A stretch of DNA of 64,000 nt from Desulfopila aestuarii DSM 18488 (GTDB lineage: Bacteria > Desulfobacterota > Desulfobulbia > Desulfobulbales > Desulfocapsaceae), in NCBI RefSeq assembly GCF_900143695.1, contig NZ_FRFE01000007.1:147668-211667 (forward strand), given 5' to 3'. The number at the start of each line of letters is the position of its first letter. The stretch's first letter is position 1. A program made the translations under genes and the position numbers. This document shows positions 17,612-25,938 of this stretch, piece by piece. Under the pieces are notes generated by a model. The model was given only the letters and a program-made list of their open reading frames with translations, was not told where the DNA came from and searched no databases.

Positions 17612-18532
17612 TTATGCTGTCCCCACCAACAAGTAAATGCCAAAGACCGCCACCAGTGCACCGACCACGGCTCTTATCGAAACGTGCTCTTTATGGAGAA
17701 AAATCGAAAAAGGGATGATGAAGACCGGCACCAGTGAGAGAATAGTGGAAGCCACACCAGAACTCAGATAGTGCAGTGAGAGGAGCGACAGCGAAACGCC
17801 TAAAAACGGACCTACGCATGAGCCGATCACGGTAAACCCCAGCGCCCTGGTATTACCAAAGGCACGCCCAACATGCTCCCATCTGCCGGTAACAGTAAAA
17901 AAGATGGCAAAACAGGCAAAAGCCGCCAGCGCCCTGATCTGGGTGGCCGAAAACGCATCAAGATAGCCGGTACCGCTCTGCATGCCCGCCTTACTGAGCA
18001 CAAATCCACCCGCCTGCCCAAGCATTGCTCCCAACCCGAAGAGTATCCCTTGCGTTGTCACCTTGGTGACCTGGCGAACTTTTCCTGCCCTCAACCGTGG
18101 GTTTCGTTCAAAAATTACCAAGGCTATCCCTGCCAGGGTCACGCCAATACCAAGCCACTGCTGCACGTCATACGATTCGTCAAGAAACAGCCAGCCAATC
18201 ACTGCGGCTGCAGGGGCCGCCAGAGAAAAGATCAGCGTGGCCAACCGCGGGCCCAGTTCGACAAGTGCCTTAAAAAGAAAGATATCACCGATAAAAAAGC
18301 CGACGACGCCCGAAAGACCAAGATAGATCCAGGCATGCAGCGGAAAATGGAGCGGGATGAGAGCGCCTTCGCGTATAAGCAACAATCCGCTAAAGAGCAG
18401 CAGAGCAACCCCGATCCGGATGATGTTCACCGGGGTCGAACCCACCATCTTCGAGGCCGCTCCAAAAAACTGCACACTGATAGTCCAGCATAGCACAGTG
18501 GCTACAGCAATGGCCTCACCAAGAAATGGCAT
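17612..18532 (-). CDS. EamA-family drug/metabolite exporter
   Basis: 306 residues with ten predicted membrane helices arranged as two EamA repeats. The second repeat begins near GILFGLGAMLGQAGGFVLSKAG. Motifs such as FIGDIFLFKALVELGPRLATLIFSLAAPAAAVIGWLFL are typical. The family exports amino acids or metabolites across the inner membrane. The gene is divergent from a methionine gamma-lyase/cystathionine enzyme, so a sulfur amino acid substrate is possible but unproven. GGAG precedes the ATG by six bases. Confidence 0.88.
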   Translation of the reverse strand: MPFLGEAIAVATVLCWTISVQFFGAASKMVGSTPVNIIRIGVALLLFSGLLLIREGALIPLHFPLHAWIYLGLSGVVGFFIGDIFLFKALVELGPRLATLIFSLAAPAAAVIGWLFLDESYDVQQWLGIGVTLAGIALVIFERNPRLRAGKVRQVTKVTTQGILFGLGAMLGQAGGFVLSKAGMQSGTGYLDAFSATQIRALAAFACFAIFFTVTGRWEHVGRAFGNTRALGFTVIGSCVGPFLGVSLSLLSLHYLSSGVASTILSLVPVFIIPFSIFLHKEHVSIRAVVGALVAVFGIYLLVGTA

Positions 18533-18629
18533 GAAATGCTCCGCAGAAAGAAATGTACTCTAGATAACGAAACATCCGTCATCACTCCAAAAGAATGTCA
18601 TGCACCTATACCACCAAACTGTTACTATT

Positions 18630-18645
18630 TCATGATGCATTATGA
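18630..18645. promoter_or_regulatory. Near-palindrome between divergent exporter and PLP enzyme genes
   Basis: TCATGATGCATTATGA is a 16-base palindrome with one mismatched pair. It lies about 100 bases from the exporter start and 67 from the PLP enzyme start, a plausible shared operator. No regulator is assigned. Confidence 0.3.
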
Positions 18646-18711
18646 TAATTGGCGAAGAAACTCTGACATGAAAGTGTGCGACAACCACCAGTGAAAAGGA
18701 ACGAAACCCAT

Positions 18712-19836
18712 ATGGATAAGAACACCCTCTGTGTCCACAGCGGTACCTATCGTGAGGAAAGCACCCGCGGACTCAACAGCCCAATTTTCACTTCATCCTC
18801 CTTTGAGTATATGCATGTGAAGGACTGCCTCTACCCCCGCCACTTCAATACCCCCAACCAGCAGGCAGTGGAGCAGAAAATGGCGGCGCTTGAGCTGGCG
18901 GAAGATGCAGTACTCTTCTCCTCCGGCATGGCCGCTATCAGCACCGCCATCCTGGCCCATGCCGGAGCAGGTGATCATGTGGTGCTGCTCGACTCCCTCT
19001 ACGGAGGCACCCATTCTTTTGTTACCGAAACCTTTCCCCGTCTCGGCATCAACTACACCTTTGTTGCCACGTCACCCGAGGCAATCGAAGCGGCAATTAC
19101 CGAACAGACCAGGCTGATTGTGATTGAAACACCAACCAATCCACTCCTGGAGATAATCGACATCAGGAAAGTTTCCGGAATTGCTAAAGCGCGAGGCATC
19201 ACCACACTCATCGACAACACCTTCGCCACTCCAATTAACCAGACTCCATACGCGTTGGGCATCGATATCGTGGTCCACAGTGGCACTAAATATCTGGGAG
19301 GCCACAGCGACCTCTGCTGCGGCATTGCTGCAGGGAGTGCGGAACAGATGAAAACAATTCGCACCATGGCCAGCCATCTGGGTGGCAGTCTCAACGCCAC
19401 AACCTGCTATCTTCTTGAACGAAGTCTCAAGACATTAGCACTGCGGGTCGAACGCCAGACGGTCAATGCCGGTAAGATTGCGGATTTTTTACAGAACCAT
19501 AGAAGAATACACAAGGTCAACTACCCGGGTCTTATGCAATGCGAAGGGCATGAAACAGCTAAAACCCAGATGAACGGCTTCGGTGCCATGCTTTCTTTTG
19601 AACTTGCAGTGTCTTCTAATCCGGAAGAGTTTCTGAAACGGCTGAAACTGATCACCCCGGCCATTAGCCTTGGCGGAGTGGAATCGATTATCTGTTCGCC
19701 TTCCCGGACATCACATGCGGAGATGTCGAGAGAAGACCAGGAGAGAGTGGGTATTACCGATGGGTTGCTGAGATTTTCGACCGGAATTGAGGATGTGGAT
19801 GATCTTATAGCTGATTTAGAGCAAGCTTTGAGCTAG
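18712..19836 (+). CDS. Trans-sulfuration family PLP enzyme (methionine gamma-lyase / cystathionine lyase or synthase)
   Basis: 374 residues from the ATG at 18712, preceded by AAAGGA; a GTG 36 bases earlier is the longer option. It has the Cys/Met-metabolism PLP fold: Tyr in DSLYGGT near residue 97, Asp168 in LIDNT, and the PLP-binding lysine at residue 193 in SGTKYLGGHSD. C-terminal GGVESIICSPSRTSH and RFSTGIEDVDDLI are conserved in the family. Whether it acts as a gamma-lyase, beta-lyase or synthase cannot be decided from motifs. A diverged copy of its last 80 codons lies just downstream. Confidence 0.9.
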   Translation: MDKNTLCVHSGTYREESTRGLNSPIFTSSSFEYMHVKDCLYPRHFNTPNQQAVEQKMAALELAEDAVLFSSGMAAISTAILAHAGAGDHVVLLDSLYGGTHSFVTETFPRLGINYTFVATSPEAIEAAITEQTRLIVIETPTNPLLEIIDIRKVSGIAKARGITTLIDNTFATPINQTPYALGIDIVVHSGTKYLGGHSDLCCGIAAGSAEQMKTIRTMASHLGGSLNATTCYLLERSLKTLALRVERQTVNAGKIADFLQNHRRIHKVNYPGLMQCEGHETAKTQMNGFGAMLSFELAVSSNPEEFLKRLKLITPAISLGGVESIICSPSRTSHAEMSREDQERVGITDGLLRFSTGIEDVDDLIADLEQALS

Positions 19837-19845
19837 ACAAACATT

Positions 19846-19867
19846 CCATAGCCCCTAAAAGCTATGG
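19846..19867. repeat. Hairpin repeat, copy 1
   Basis: CCATAGC and GCTATGG arms around an eight-base loop, just after the PLP enzyme stop. The same hairpin with one loop change is at 20177-20198. Terminator-like stem but no T-run. Confidence 0.7.
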
Positions 19868-19878
19868 CGGATCGCCGG

Positions 19879-19900
19879 TTAATTAGATCTGTCGCCTTTT
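19879..19900 (+). repeat. 22-bp repeat, copy 1
   Basis: TTAATTAGATCTGTCGCCTT plus TT. One base differs from copy 2 at 20210-20231. Repeats of this type often accompany REP-associated tyrosine transposases; one lies at 21338. Confidence 0.75.
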
Positions 19901-19924
19901 CTCCTATGTCCCCTTTTCTCCTAA

Positions 19925-20167
19925 TCGTTTGAACTGAAAGATTCCTGTAATCCGGAAAAGTTCCCGAAACGACTGCAACTGATCATCCCGGCTATCAGCC
20001 TTGGCGGAGTGGAATCGATCATTTGTTCGCCTTCCCGGACATCACATGCCGAGATGTCGAGGGAAGATCGTGAGAGAGTAGGAATTACCGATGGGTTGTT
20101 GAGATTTTCGACCGGTATTGAAGATGTGGATGATCTTATGACGGATTTAGAGCAGGCCTTGGGCTAG
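19925..20167 (+). pseudogene. Diverged 3' fragment of the upstream PLP enzyme gene
   Basis: An 80-codon open tail, in frame with a TAG stop and preceded by an in-frame stop at 19922. It aligns with the last 80 codons of the gene ending at 19836 (331-base offset), beginning SFEL and including GGVESIICSPSRTSHAEMS and LLRFSTGIEDVDDLM. Differences are frequent but mostly silent or conservative, so the fragment came from a related functional gene rather than decaying freely. The hairpin and 22-bp repeat after the stop are copied as well. Confidence 0.88.
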
Positions 20168-20176
20168 ACAAACATT

Positions 20177-20198
20177 CCATAGCCCCTAAGAGCTATGG
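20177..20198. repeat. Hairpin repeat, copy 2
   Basis: CCATAGC/GCTATGG stem, same as at 19846-19867 with one loop substitution. Part of the duplicated block. Confidence 0.7.
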
Positions 20199-20209
20199 CG
20201 GATCGCTGA

Positions 20210-20231
20210 TTAATTAGATCTGTCCCCTTTT
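20210..20231 (+). repeat. 22-bp repeat, copy 2
   Basis: TTAATTAGATCTGTCCCCTT plus TT. Forms an inverted pair (21 of 22 bases) with the copy at 21280-21301, the two bracketing the PEP-CTERM gene. Confidence 0.8.
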
Positions 20232-20593
20232 CCGGTCCCCTTTTTCCCGGGCCAAATTTTCCGGGAATGTGGATTACTTGACAAGATGGTTGGGAAAATT
20301 GGATTTTTTTTTCAAACGGCTAGGTAAATATGCTAGTAATTCTGTGGATATTTAGACAAAGGCAGGGCTGGCTCATTTGAGCATAGATATTGCATAAACC
20401 ATATCAATTACATAGCGGACCAGGATCATTAAGCCATTGACGCTTCAGAATGAAGGGCCGCTTTTTCTGAGGAAATGAGTTTTACAAAGATTTTCATTTT
20501 GTGAGTTAGGTAAGAATGGATGTTCTTAAATTCGTAAGGAGCACAAACTTGAAAATTGGATGGCTATCCCGAGGGTTAGCCGAGGAGATTGCA
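20232..20593. other. AT-rich leader region of the PEP-CTERM gene
   Basis: 362 bases, visibly more AT-rich than the flanks. It has no convincing gene; an in-frame start at 20516 would add 26 residues without a signal-peptide character. A second weak GGTCCCC tract follows the repeat. No firm promoter seen. Confidence 0.5.
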
Positions 20594-21196
20594 ATGAAGA
20601 AGTCAATATTAATAGCTGTTTTAGGATTATCGCTCGGTTTCGTGTCTGTATCAGTCTCGCAGGCTAGTTTGTATGTTAATGATGGAGCGTGGATCGATGT
20701 AGTTAGTTGGGATAATTTTTTAACGAAAACTGATGATTTAGGTGGAACAGGAAGTGATCCGGTTGATGAATTAAAGTGGTTAAATAATTGGCTGAATACT
20801 AGCGGATACATTGCTGAAGATTTCCTGATGAGTGATTATACAAAATTTGATCCTGTTGTGGATTTAGAGGTCTATTCTACAAGTGGAGACCTAAGCTCTA
20901 AAATTGATAATTCCGTTGCGTTTGCCCTTGTAGATCAACCAAAGTACTTCTTCGTTAAAACGGGAACCACTGATGAATCAAAAGGGAGTAACTGGTTTTT
21001 GTTTAACAACAATATAAATCTTGATTATGCAGTTTTTCAGTTAAGTGGTGATGGCTACTATATCAAAAATGTAGGTAAATTGAGTCACGCTGGTCAAGTC
21101 GGTGGGGGTGACACTGCTGTCCCGGAGCCTGCAACTATGCTTCTTTTCGGAACGGGCTTAGCAAGTCTTGCTGCATATCGGCGCAAGAAAAATTAG
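20594..21196 (+). CDS. PEP-CTERM sorting-signal protein
   Basis: 200 residues from the ATG at 20594 (GGAG seven bases upstream). It has an N-terminal signal peptide (KKSILIAVLGLSLGFVSVSVSQA) written here only as a region of residues 2-24 and a C-terminal PEP-CTERM signal: VPEPATMLL, a short hydrophobic segment, and a basic end YRRKK. Such proteins are cleaved by an exosortase and sent to the surface or exopolysaccharide. The mature domain is acidic and Asp/Asn-rich and I do not recognise it. No exosortase gene is in this window. Base composition is clearly lower in GC than neighbours. Confidence 0.88.
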   Translation: MKKSILIAVLGLSLGFVSVSVSQASLYVNDGAWIDVVSWDNFLTKTDDLGGTGSDPVDELKWLNNWLNTSGYIAEDFLMSDYTKFDPVVDLEVYSTSGDLSSKIDNSVAFALVDQPKYFFVKTGTTDESKGSNWFLFNNNINLDYAVFQLSGDGYYIKNVGKLSHAGQVGGGDTAVPEPATMLLFGTGLASLAAYRRKKN

Positions 21197-21214
21197 AGCC
21201 ATAAAAAACAGAAT

Positions 21215-21250
21215 AAAAATGCAGGGCTGAAAAAGCCCTGCATTTTTATT
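21215..21250 (+). terminator. Terminator after PEP-CTERM gene
   Basis: Arms AAAATGCAGGGCT and AGCCCTGCATTTTT around GAAAA, T-rich on both sides. Confidence 0.9.
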
Positions 21251-21279
21251 GCACAGAGTACATAAAGGGGACAAAAATA

Positions 21280-21301
21280 AAAAGGGGACAGATCTATTTA
21301 A
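21280..21301 (-). repeat. 22-bp repeat, copy 3 (inverted)
   Basis: AAAAGGGGACAGATCTATTT plus AA, the reverse complement of copy 2 with one difference. It lies 36 bases before the transposase start, the usual place for repeats recognised by this transposase group. Confidence 0.8.
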
Positions 21302-21337
21302 CTGGCCTAATCCCTCTTTTTCAAGTATGAACCAATC

Positions 21338-22033
21338 ATGCCACGACAAACCAGAATCACACTCCCACACACGCCCCACCATATCATGCAGAGAGGACAC
21401 AACCGCCAGACTGTGTTTACCTGTCATGAGGATTTTGCCTATTATCGGCAGAACATTATCGAGTGTAAAGAAACATTTGGATGCAAGGTTTACGCCTATT
21501 GCCTGATGACCAACCACGTCCATCTGATCATTGATCCTGGCAACACCCCAGAGGCAATCTCACTCATGATGAAGCGCATTTCAGGTCGTCAAGCCCGCTA
21601 CCTCAACACCAGGGAGAAGCGCTCCGGAAGTTTATGGGAAGGCCGCTTTAAGTCGAGCATCATCTCCGACCATGACTATCTGCTGGCCTGTTGCCGTTAT
21701 ATCGAACTCAATCCATTACGGGCCGGAATGGTGGAAAAGCCTGATGAGTACAAATGGTCAAGCTATGGGTGCAGAGGGCTTGGCAAGGCTGATCAACTGG
21801 TCGACCTCGATCGTTACTACCTTGCTCTTGGAGAAACGAACGTTGAGCGGCAGAATGCTTATGCCGACTATGTAACCAAAACAATTCCGGAAAAAGAGCT
21901 GGATCTGATCCGTTCAGCCATCCAGCGGAACCAGCTAACTGGAAATCACAGATACAGCAGACAAATCGAAGACGAGCATGGAATCCGTATCGTCAATCGC
22001 GGTCAGGGCCGGCCCAGAAAAACAGAAAGATGA
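21338..22033 (+). CDS. REP-associated tyrosine transposase (RAYT, Y1/IS200-like)
   Basis: 231 residues. The N-terminal RPR-like start is followed by HHIMQRGHNRQTVF, the HUH metal site NHVHLI, and the catalytic-tyrosine region CCRYIELNPLRAGMV, all typical of the TnpA_REP subgroup of Y1 transposases. These single-strand DNA enzymes are single-copy domesticated relatives of IS200/IS605 transposases that act on palindromic repeats. The C-terminal part is basic (GRPRKTER). The 22-bp repeats nearby are likely substrates. There are no obvious IS ends immediately around the gene, as expected for RAYTs. Confidence 0.93.
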   Translation: MPRQTRITLPHTPHHIMQRGHNRQTVFTCHEDFAYYRQNIIECKETFGCKVYAYCLMTNHVHLIIDPGNTPEAISLMMKRISGRQARYLNTREKRSGSLWEGRFKSSIISDHDYLLACCRYIELNPLRAGMVEKPDEYKWSSYGCRGLGKADQLVDLDRYYLALGETNVERQNAYADYVTKTIPEKELDLIRSAIQRNQLTGNHRYSRQIEDEHGIRIVNRGQGRPRKTER

Positions 22034-22187
22034 ATCCAGCGAGGTTTCCAAGGCTCAAATAAATGCTCAATACACTGTAATCACAACTATTTTTATCACC
22101 AATCAAATTGAGTTGAAGAATTGTTCAAAATATCGCTGATGGCAATACAGCCACCAGCGGGTTATGTGGAAATCAAGAGAAATTGGA

Positions 22188-23234
22188 TTATGCCGCTCGC
22201 TGCATGCCAAAAAGCTCTTCTGCCATGCGGTTGGCGATAAGATGGGTCGGTAGCTTCATACTTTTTGACTGCCTGAGGATATCAAGCACGGTCTCACCGA
22301 TTTTCGCCGTCTCGGTCTTCGCCCGTTCCGGGTCATAATCCTGATCGATTTCGCAGCTGATATTGATAACCCCACCGGCATTGACCGCATAATCGGGCGC
22401 ATAAAGGATATCGCGATCGAAGAGCCGATTACCGTCTATTTCCTCAAGCAGTTGATTGTTGGCACTGCCCGCAACTATAGCGCACTGCAGTTTAGGGATT
22501 GTCATGCTGTTGAGTGTTCCGCCAAGGGCGCAGGGAGAAAATATATCGCATGGAACCTCGTAGATCGCGTCCGGAGACACTTCCTCAAAAGAGATTCTCT
22601 CGCGCAATTTCGCAATATTTTCTCTATTAATATCGGAAGCAATGATTGAACAACCGTCTTTCACCAGCAGTTCGGCCAACCGTCCACCGGTCTCACCGAC
22701 ACCCTGGATTGCCACGACCATTCCTTTTGTGCTCTCACGGTTGTACCTGAATTTGACACAGGCCCGAATGGCGCAATACACCCCATAAGCCGTAAATGGG
22801 CTCGGGTTACCGCTGGCACCAACTGTTGCCACATGGCGAGTAAAGCGCTTCACCGCGACCATATCCTCCACCGTTGAGTTCACATCTTCAGCGGTGATAT
22901 AGCGACCACCAAGCGTATCAACAAATCTGCCAACCGCCTCAAAAAGCGCCACCCTTTCGACCTTGCTAAGATCGGCAAAGACCACACTCTTACCACCGCC
23001 AAGCGGCAGTCTGGCCAGACTGTTCTTATAGGTCATTCCTTTGCTCAGCCTCAGCACATCAACAAGTGCATCCTCTTCCCGCGCGTAGCTCCAGACCCTG
23101 CAGCCGCCAAGGGCTGGACCGCGGTTGGAGTTGTGCACGGCAATCCAGGAGGTGAAGCCAACTTCGGTGTTATCGCAACGCACCACCTCTTCATAGCCCG
23201 GTATATCCAGAACGGTGTACCTGTTCATGCCCAT
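22188..23234 (-). CDS. Leucine-type (Glu/Leu/Phe/Val) dehydrogenase
   Basis: 348 residues. Oxidative deamination of branched-chain or related amino acids to 2-keto acids with NAD. Motifs: GPALGGCRVW, LSKGMTYKNSLARLPLGGGKSVV with both active-site lysines, TAEDVNSTVEDM, and the NAD-binding IQGVGETGGRLAELLVKDG. Length matches leucine dehydrogenase (about 350) rather than the longer glutamate enzyme. It lies directly downstream of the VorDBAC operon, which would use the keto acids it makes. Fermentation or assimilation of Leu/Val/Ile is the likely role; exact substrate not determinable here. Confidence 0.88.
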   Translation of the reverse strand: MGMNRYTVLDIPGYEEVVRCDNTEVGFTSWIAVHNSNRGPALGGCRVWSYAREEDALVDVLRLSKGMTYKNSLARLPLGGGKSVVFADLSKVERVALFEAVGRFVDTLGGRYITAEDVNSTVEDMVAVKRFTRHVATVGASGNPSPFTAYGVYCAIRACVKFRYNRESTKGMVVAIQGVGETGGRLAELLVKDGCSIIASDINRENIAKLRERISFEEVSPDAIYEVPCDIFSPCALGGTLNSMTIPKLQCAIVAGSANNQLLEEIDGNRLFDRDILYAPDYAVNAGGVINISCEIDQDYDPERAKTETAKIGETVLDILRQSKSMKLPTHLIANRMAEELFGMQRAA

Positions 23235-23278
23235 TACCTTTAATCGAGATTGATCTGGTTAAATATCCAGCTATTAAC

Positions 23279-23848
23279 CTATGCCGCCTTAGGCAACTCT
23301 ATGGTCGCGTTGACTGCAGCCGCACCCTCTTTCAAGGCTCGGATATTGAGATCGAGCATCCGCCCGGCCTTCTCCCCAAAAACCTTTTTAAACGCCTCGA
23401 TAACGCTCTCAAGCGAAAATTCCTTACTCACGGCCAGATAGGCCCCTAGCATGACCATGTTTGCAGCTTTCGGATTACCGCAGACAGCAGCAAGTTCATT
23501 GGCTGGGATGGCATAGACCCGCACATCCTTGCGGTTGACTTTCTTCTGAATGAGCGAACTATTCACAAAAATTGCACCACCCGACACCACGCTTTTTTCA
23601 AACTTTTCAAGCGACGGCAAATTCAGAATGATGGCACAGGTCGCATTGGTGGTGACTATCGGAGATCCAACCGGATTATCGGAAACGACTACACTGCAAT
23701 AGGCTGTACCGCCCCGCATCTCCGGACCATATGACGGCATCCAGGTAACGTGCTTGCCATCCAGCATTCCGGCATAGGTTAAAAGCTGACCCAGCGACAT
23801 CACTCCCTGACCGCCAAAACCCGCACACAGCACTCGTTCGTTACACAT
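23279..23848 (-). CDS. vorC: 2-oxoacid:ferredoxin oxidoreductase, gamma subunit
   Basis: 189 residues with the gamma-subunit signature GFGGQGVMSLGQLL at the N-terminus and PSYGPEMRGGTAYCSV. It binds part of the CoA/2-oxoacid site in the four-subunit enzyme. It overlaps the preceding subunit gene by eight bases and has its own strong GGAGG site. Last gene of the four-gene operon. Substrate preference, 2-oxoisovalerate or another keto acid, is inferred from the neighbouring leucine-type dehydrogenase. Confidence 0.88.
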   Translation of the reverse strand: MCNERVLCAGFGGQGVMSLGQLLTYAGMLDGKHVTWMPSYGPEMRGGTAYCSVVVSDNPVGSPIVTTNATCAIILNLPSLEKFEKSVVSGGAIFVNSSLIQKKVNRKDVRVYAIPANELAAVCGNPKAANMVMLGAYLAVSKEFSLESVIEAFKKVFGEKAGRMLDLNIRALKEGAAAVNATIELPKAA

Positions 23849-24593
23849 TTTTTCCTCCTTCCGGCGCTTTCAGCACACCGAGTGGATAGTAGGGAACCAT
23901 GTTCGCTTCAAGCCAAGCAACCGCATCGACAGGGCTCAGGCCCCATCCGGTAGGACAGGTGGACAGCACCTCTATCAGAGAAAATCCCCTTTTTTCCACT
24001 TGGCAGGTTAAACCCTTTTTAATCGCTCTTTTGGCTTTACGTATTTCTTTCGGGCTATGCAGTGAGACCCGTTCCACATAGGCTGCCCCTGGAATCTGGG
24101 CCAGCATCTCGGAAACTTTCAGCGGCATGCCGTTGATCACCGGATTGCGCCCGGCCGGAGCTGTGGTCACCTTCTGACCGGCCAGGGTGGTCGGAGCCAT
24201 CTGGCCGCCGGTCATCCCGTAGATGGCATTATTAACGAAGACCACCGTGATGTTTTCACCACGATGGGCCGCATGGACGATCTCAGCCGTACCAATGGAA
24301 GCCAGGTCGCCATCCCCCTGGTAGGTGAAGACAATCGAATCCGGTCGTACCCGCTTGATACCGGTGGCAACCGCCGGGGCCCGACCGTGCAGACACTCAA
24401 TCATGTCGACGTTGATATAATTATAGGAGAGAATCGAGCAACCCACCGCCGAGCAACCAATAGTATTTCCGAGCAGATCCAGTTCCTCCAGCGCTTCGCC
24501 AACCAGTCGGTGGGCGATGCCATGGGTACAGCCCGGACAATAGTGGGTCTCGGCCTCGGTCAAACCTTTGGTTCGCGAGAACACAACGCTCAT
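23841..24593 (-). CDS. vorA: 2-oxoacid:ferredoxin oxidoreductase, beta (TPP-binding) subunit
   Basis: 250 residues from the ATG at 24593, which overlaps the stop of the alpha gene (ATGA) and is preceded by a G-rich ribosome site. It carries the CxxC of HYCPGCTHG (iron-sulfur or structural) and the thiamine diphosphate motif GDGDLASIG followed by NNAIYGMTGGQ. Residues GRAPAVATGIKR are typical of this subunit. A longer reading to 24665 overlaps the alpha gene and is not needed. Subunit letters differ between organisms. Confidence 0.9.
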   Translation of the reverse strand: MSVVFSRTKGLTEAETHYCPGCTHGIAHRLVGEALEELDLLGNTIGCSAVGCSILSYNYINVDMIECLHGRAPAVATGIKRVRPDSIVFTYQGDGDLASIGTAEIVHAAHRGENITVVFVNNAIYGMTGGQMAPTTLAGQKVTTAPAGRNPVINGMPLKVSEMLAQIPGAAYVERVSLHSPKEIRKAKRAIKKGLTCQVEKRGFSLIEVLSTCPTGWGLSPVDAVAWLEANMVPYYPLGVLKAPEGGKNV

Positions 24594-25654
24594 TGTCGCC
24601 CCCCTTTCATGATGTTTTTCGCCTTTGCGACCAGCTCTTCCGGCGACGGGATCATGCCACCGCAACGACCGTAGAAGGCCACCGGCAGTTTTCCATTTAC
24701 CGCCAGCCGAACATCGTCGACCATCTGCCCGCAGCTCATTTCAACACAGAGCACGGTCTGACACCTGCTCGCCAATTGCTGAAAGGGCTTATCAGGAAAA
24801 GGCCAGAGTGTCCGGGGACGGATAAGACCAGCCGCAAAACCTTCTTCCCGAAGCTGGTCCACCGCGTTTCTGGCGATTCTTGCTGTCGAACCGTAGGCGG
24901 TAAAAACCAGTACTGCATCGTCGATGAGGTACTCTTCCCACGAGCATTCTGCTGCCGCGATTTTTTGAAACTTCTCCTGCAGCTCGAAGTTTCGGGCCTC
25001 CAGCCGGGCCGGGTCAAGCATCAGGGTCTTAATTGTTTTCGGCTTCCGCACATTGCCATGGCCCGTGAGCTTCCACTCTTTTTCCGGTGGCTCCTTGAGT
25101 TCGATATTGTCAAACTCCACCGGTTCCATCATCTGTCCCAGCATACCGTCACTGACGATAAAGACCGGAGTACGGTAGCAATCGGCCATCTCAAAGGCCT
25201 GCACCATCATCGAAACCGATTCCTGGACCGTAGCCGGGGCCAGAGCCGGCACCCGGTAATCGCCATTGCCGCCGCCACGGGTCATCTGGAAATAGTCGGC
25301 CTGTGAAGGCTGAATACCACCGATACCGGGACCACCGCGCATAACGTTCACTATCACACAGGGCATCTCCGCCGCTGCCAAGAGCGAAATTCCCTCCTGC
25401 ATCAGGGCAAGACCCGGCGAGGAAGAGGAGGTCATAACCCGGCACCCGACGGCAGCCGCGCCATAGAGCATATTGACGGCGCCAATTTCGCTTTCTGCCT
25501 GGATAAAAACCCCGCCGATTTTCGGCAGTTCACGGGCCAGGAACTCGGGAATTTCATTCTGCGGCGTGATGGGATAACCAAAAAAGTGGGTGCAGCCACC
25601 GCGGATTGCGGCCAGCGCCAGGGCCTCATTGCCCTTCATCAGCGTCATGGTCAT
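24590..25654 (-). CDS. vorB: 2-oxoacid:ferredoxin oxidoreductase, alpha subunit (VorB type)
   Basis: 354 residues from the ATG at 25654, overlapping the ferredoxin-subunit stop (ATGA) and preceded by AAGGAGGTGA, a near-perfect ribosome site. Contains FGYPITPQNEIPEF, AESEIGAVNM, the MTSSSSPGLALMQEGISL block and VNVMRGGPGIGGIQPSQADY, the pattern usually called 3-methyl-2-oxobutanoate dehydrogenase subunit VorB. Catalyses ferredoxin-linked oxidative decarboxylation of branched-chain keto acids to acyl-CoA, or the reverse carboxylation. The closely related 2-oxoglutarate enzyme is the main alternative. Confidence 0.9.
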   Translation of the reverse strand: MTMTLMKGNEALALAAIRGGCTHFFGYPITPQNEIPEFLARELPKIGGVFIQAESEIGAVNMLYGAAAVGCRVMTSSSSPGLALMQEGISLLAAAEMPCVIVNVMRGGPGIGGIQPSQADYFQMTRGGGNGDYRVPALAPATVQESVSMMVQAFEMADCYRTPVFIVSDGMLGQMMEPVEFDNIELKEPPEKEWKLTGHGNVRKPKTIKTLMLDPARLEARNFELQEKFQKIAAAECSWEEYLIDDAVLVFTAYGSTARIARNAVDQLREEGFAAGLIRPRTLWPFPDKPFQQLASRCQTVLCVEMSCGQMVDDVRLAVNGKLPVAFYGRCGGMIPSPEELVAKAKNIMKGGRQ

Positions 25655-25896
25655 GACTTCACCTCCTTTTTCACAGGAATGCGCTCGACGCTGATAACCA
25701 CGTCGGGGCAAATCAGGGCACAACTGGTACAGCCGATGCATCGCTCCGGTTCGGCCACAATAGCCGGCTGATATCCTTTAACATTGACCGCACCATCACT
25801 GATGGCAAGAACGGACTGGGGGCAGACGGAAACGCACAGCCCACACCCCTTACAGCGATCAACCGCGATGTGTGGAATCCCTTGTATACCGGCCAT
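25651..25896 (-). CDS. vorD: 2-oxoacid:ferredoxin oxidoreductase, delta (2x4Fe-4S ferredoxin) subunit
   Basis: 81-residue bacterial-type ferredoxin with two CxxCxxCxxxC motifs, CKGCGLCVSVCP and CIGCTSCALICP. It passes electrons from the catalytic subunits to free ferredoxin. First gene of the operon; its stop overlaps the alpha-subunit start. A good GGAGGAG site precedes the ATG and a strong promoter lies about 40 bases further upstream. Confidence 0.93.
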   Translation of the reverse strand: MAGIQGIPHIAVDRCKGCGLCVSVCPQSVLAISDGAVNVKGYQPAIVAEPERCIGCTSCALICPDVVISVERIPVKKEVKS

Positions 25897-25938
25897 GATC
25901 TCCTCCGCGAAAAATGGTGGATGGTTGGTCCTGGTTAA

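Noticed and set aside
20368..20384. Possible sigma-54 promoter before the PEP-CTERM gene (TGGCTC...GAGCA)
   Set aside because: The GG to GC spacing is one base short of the required 10.
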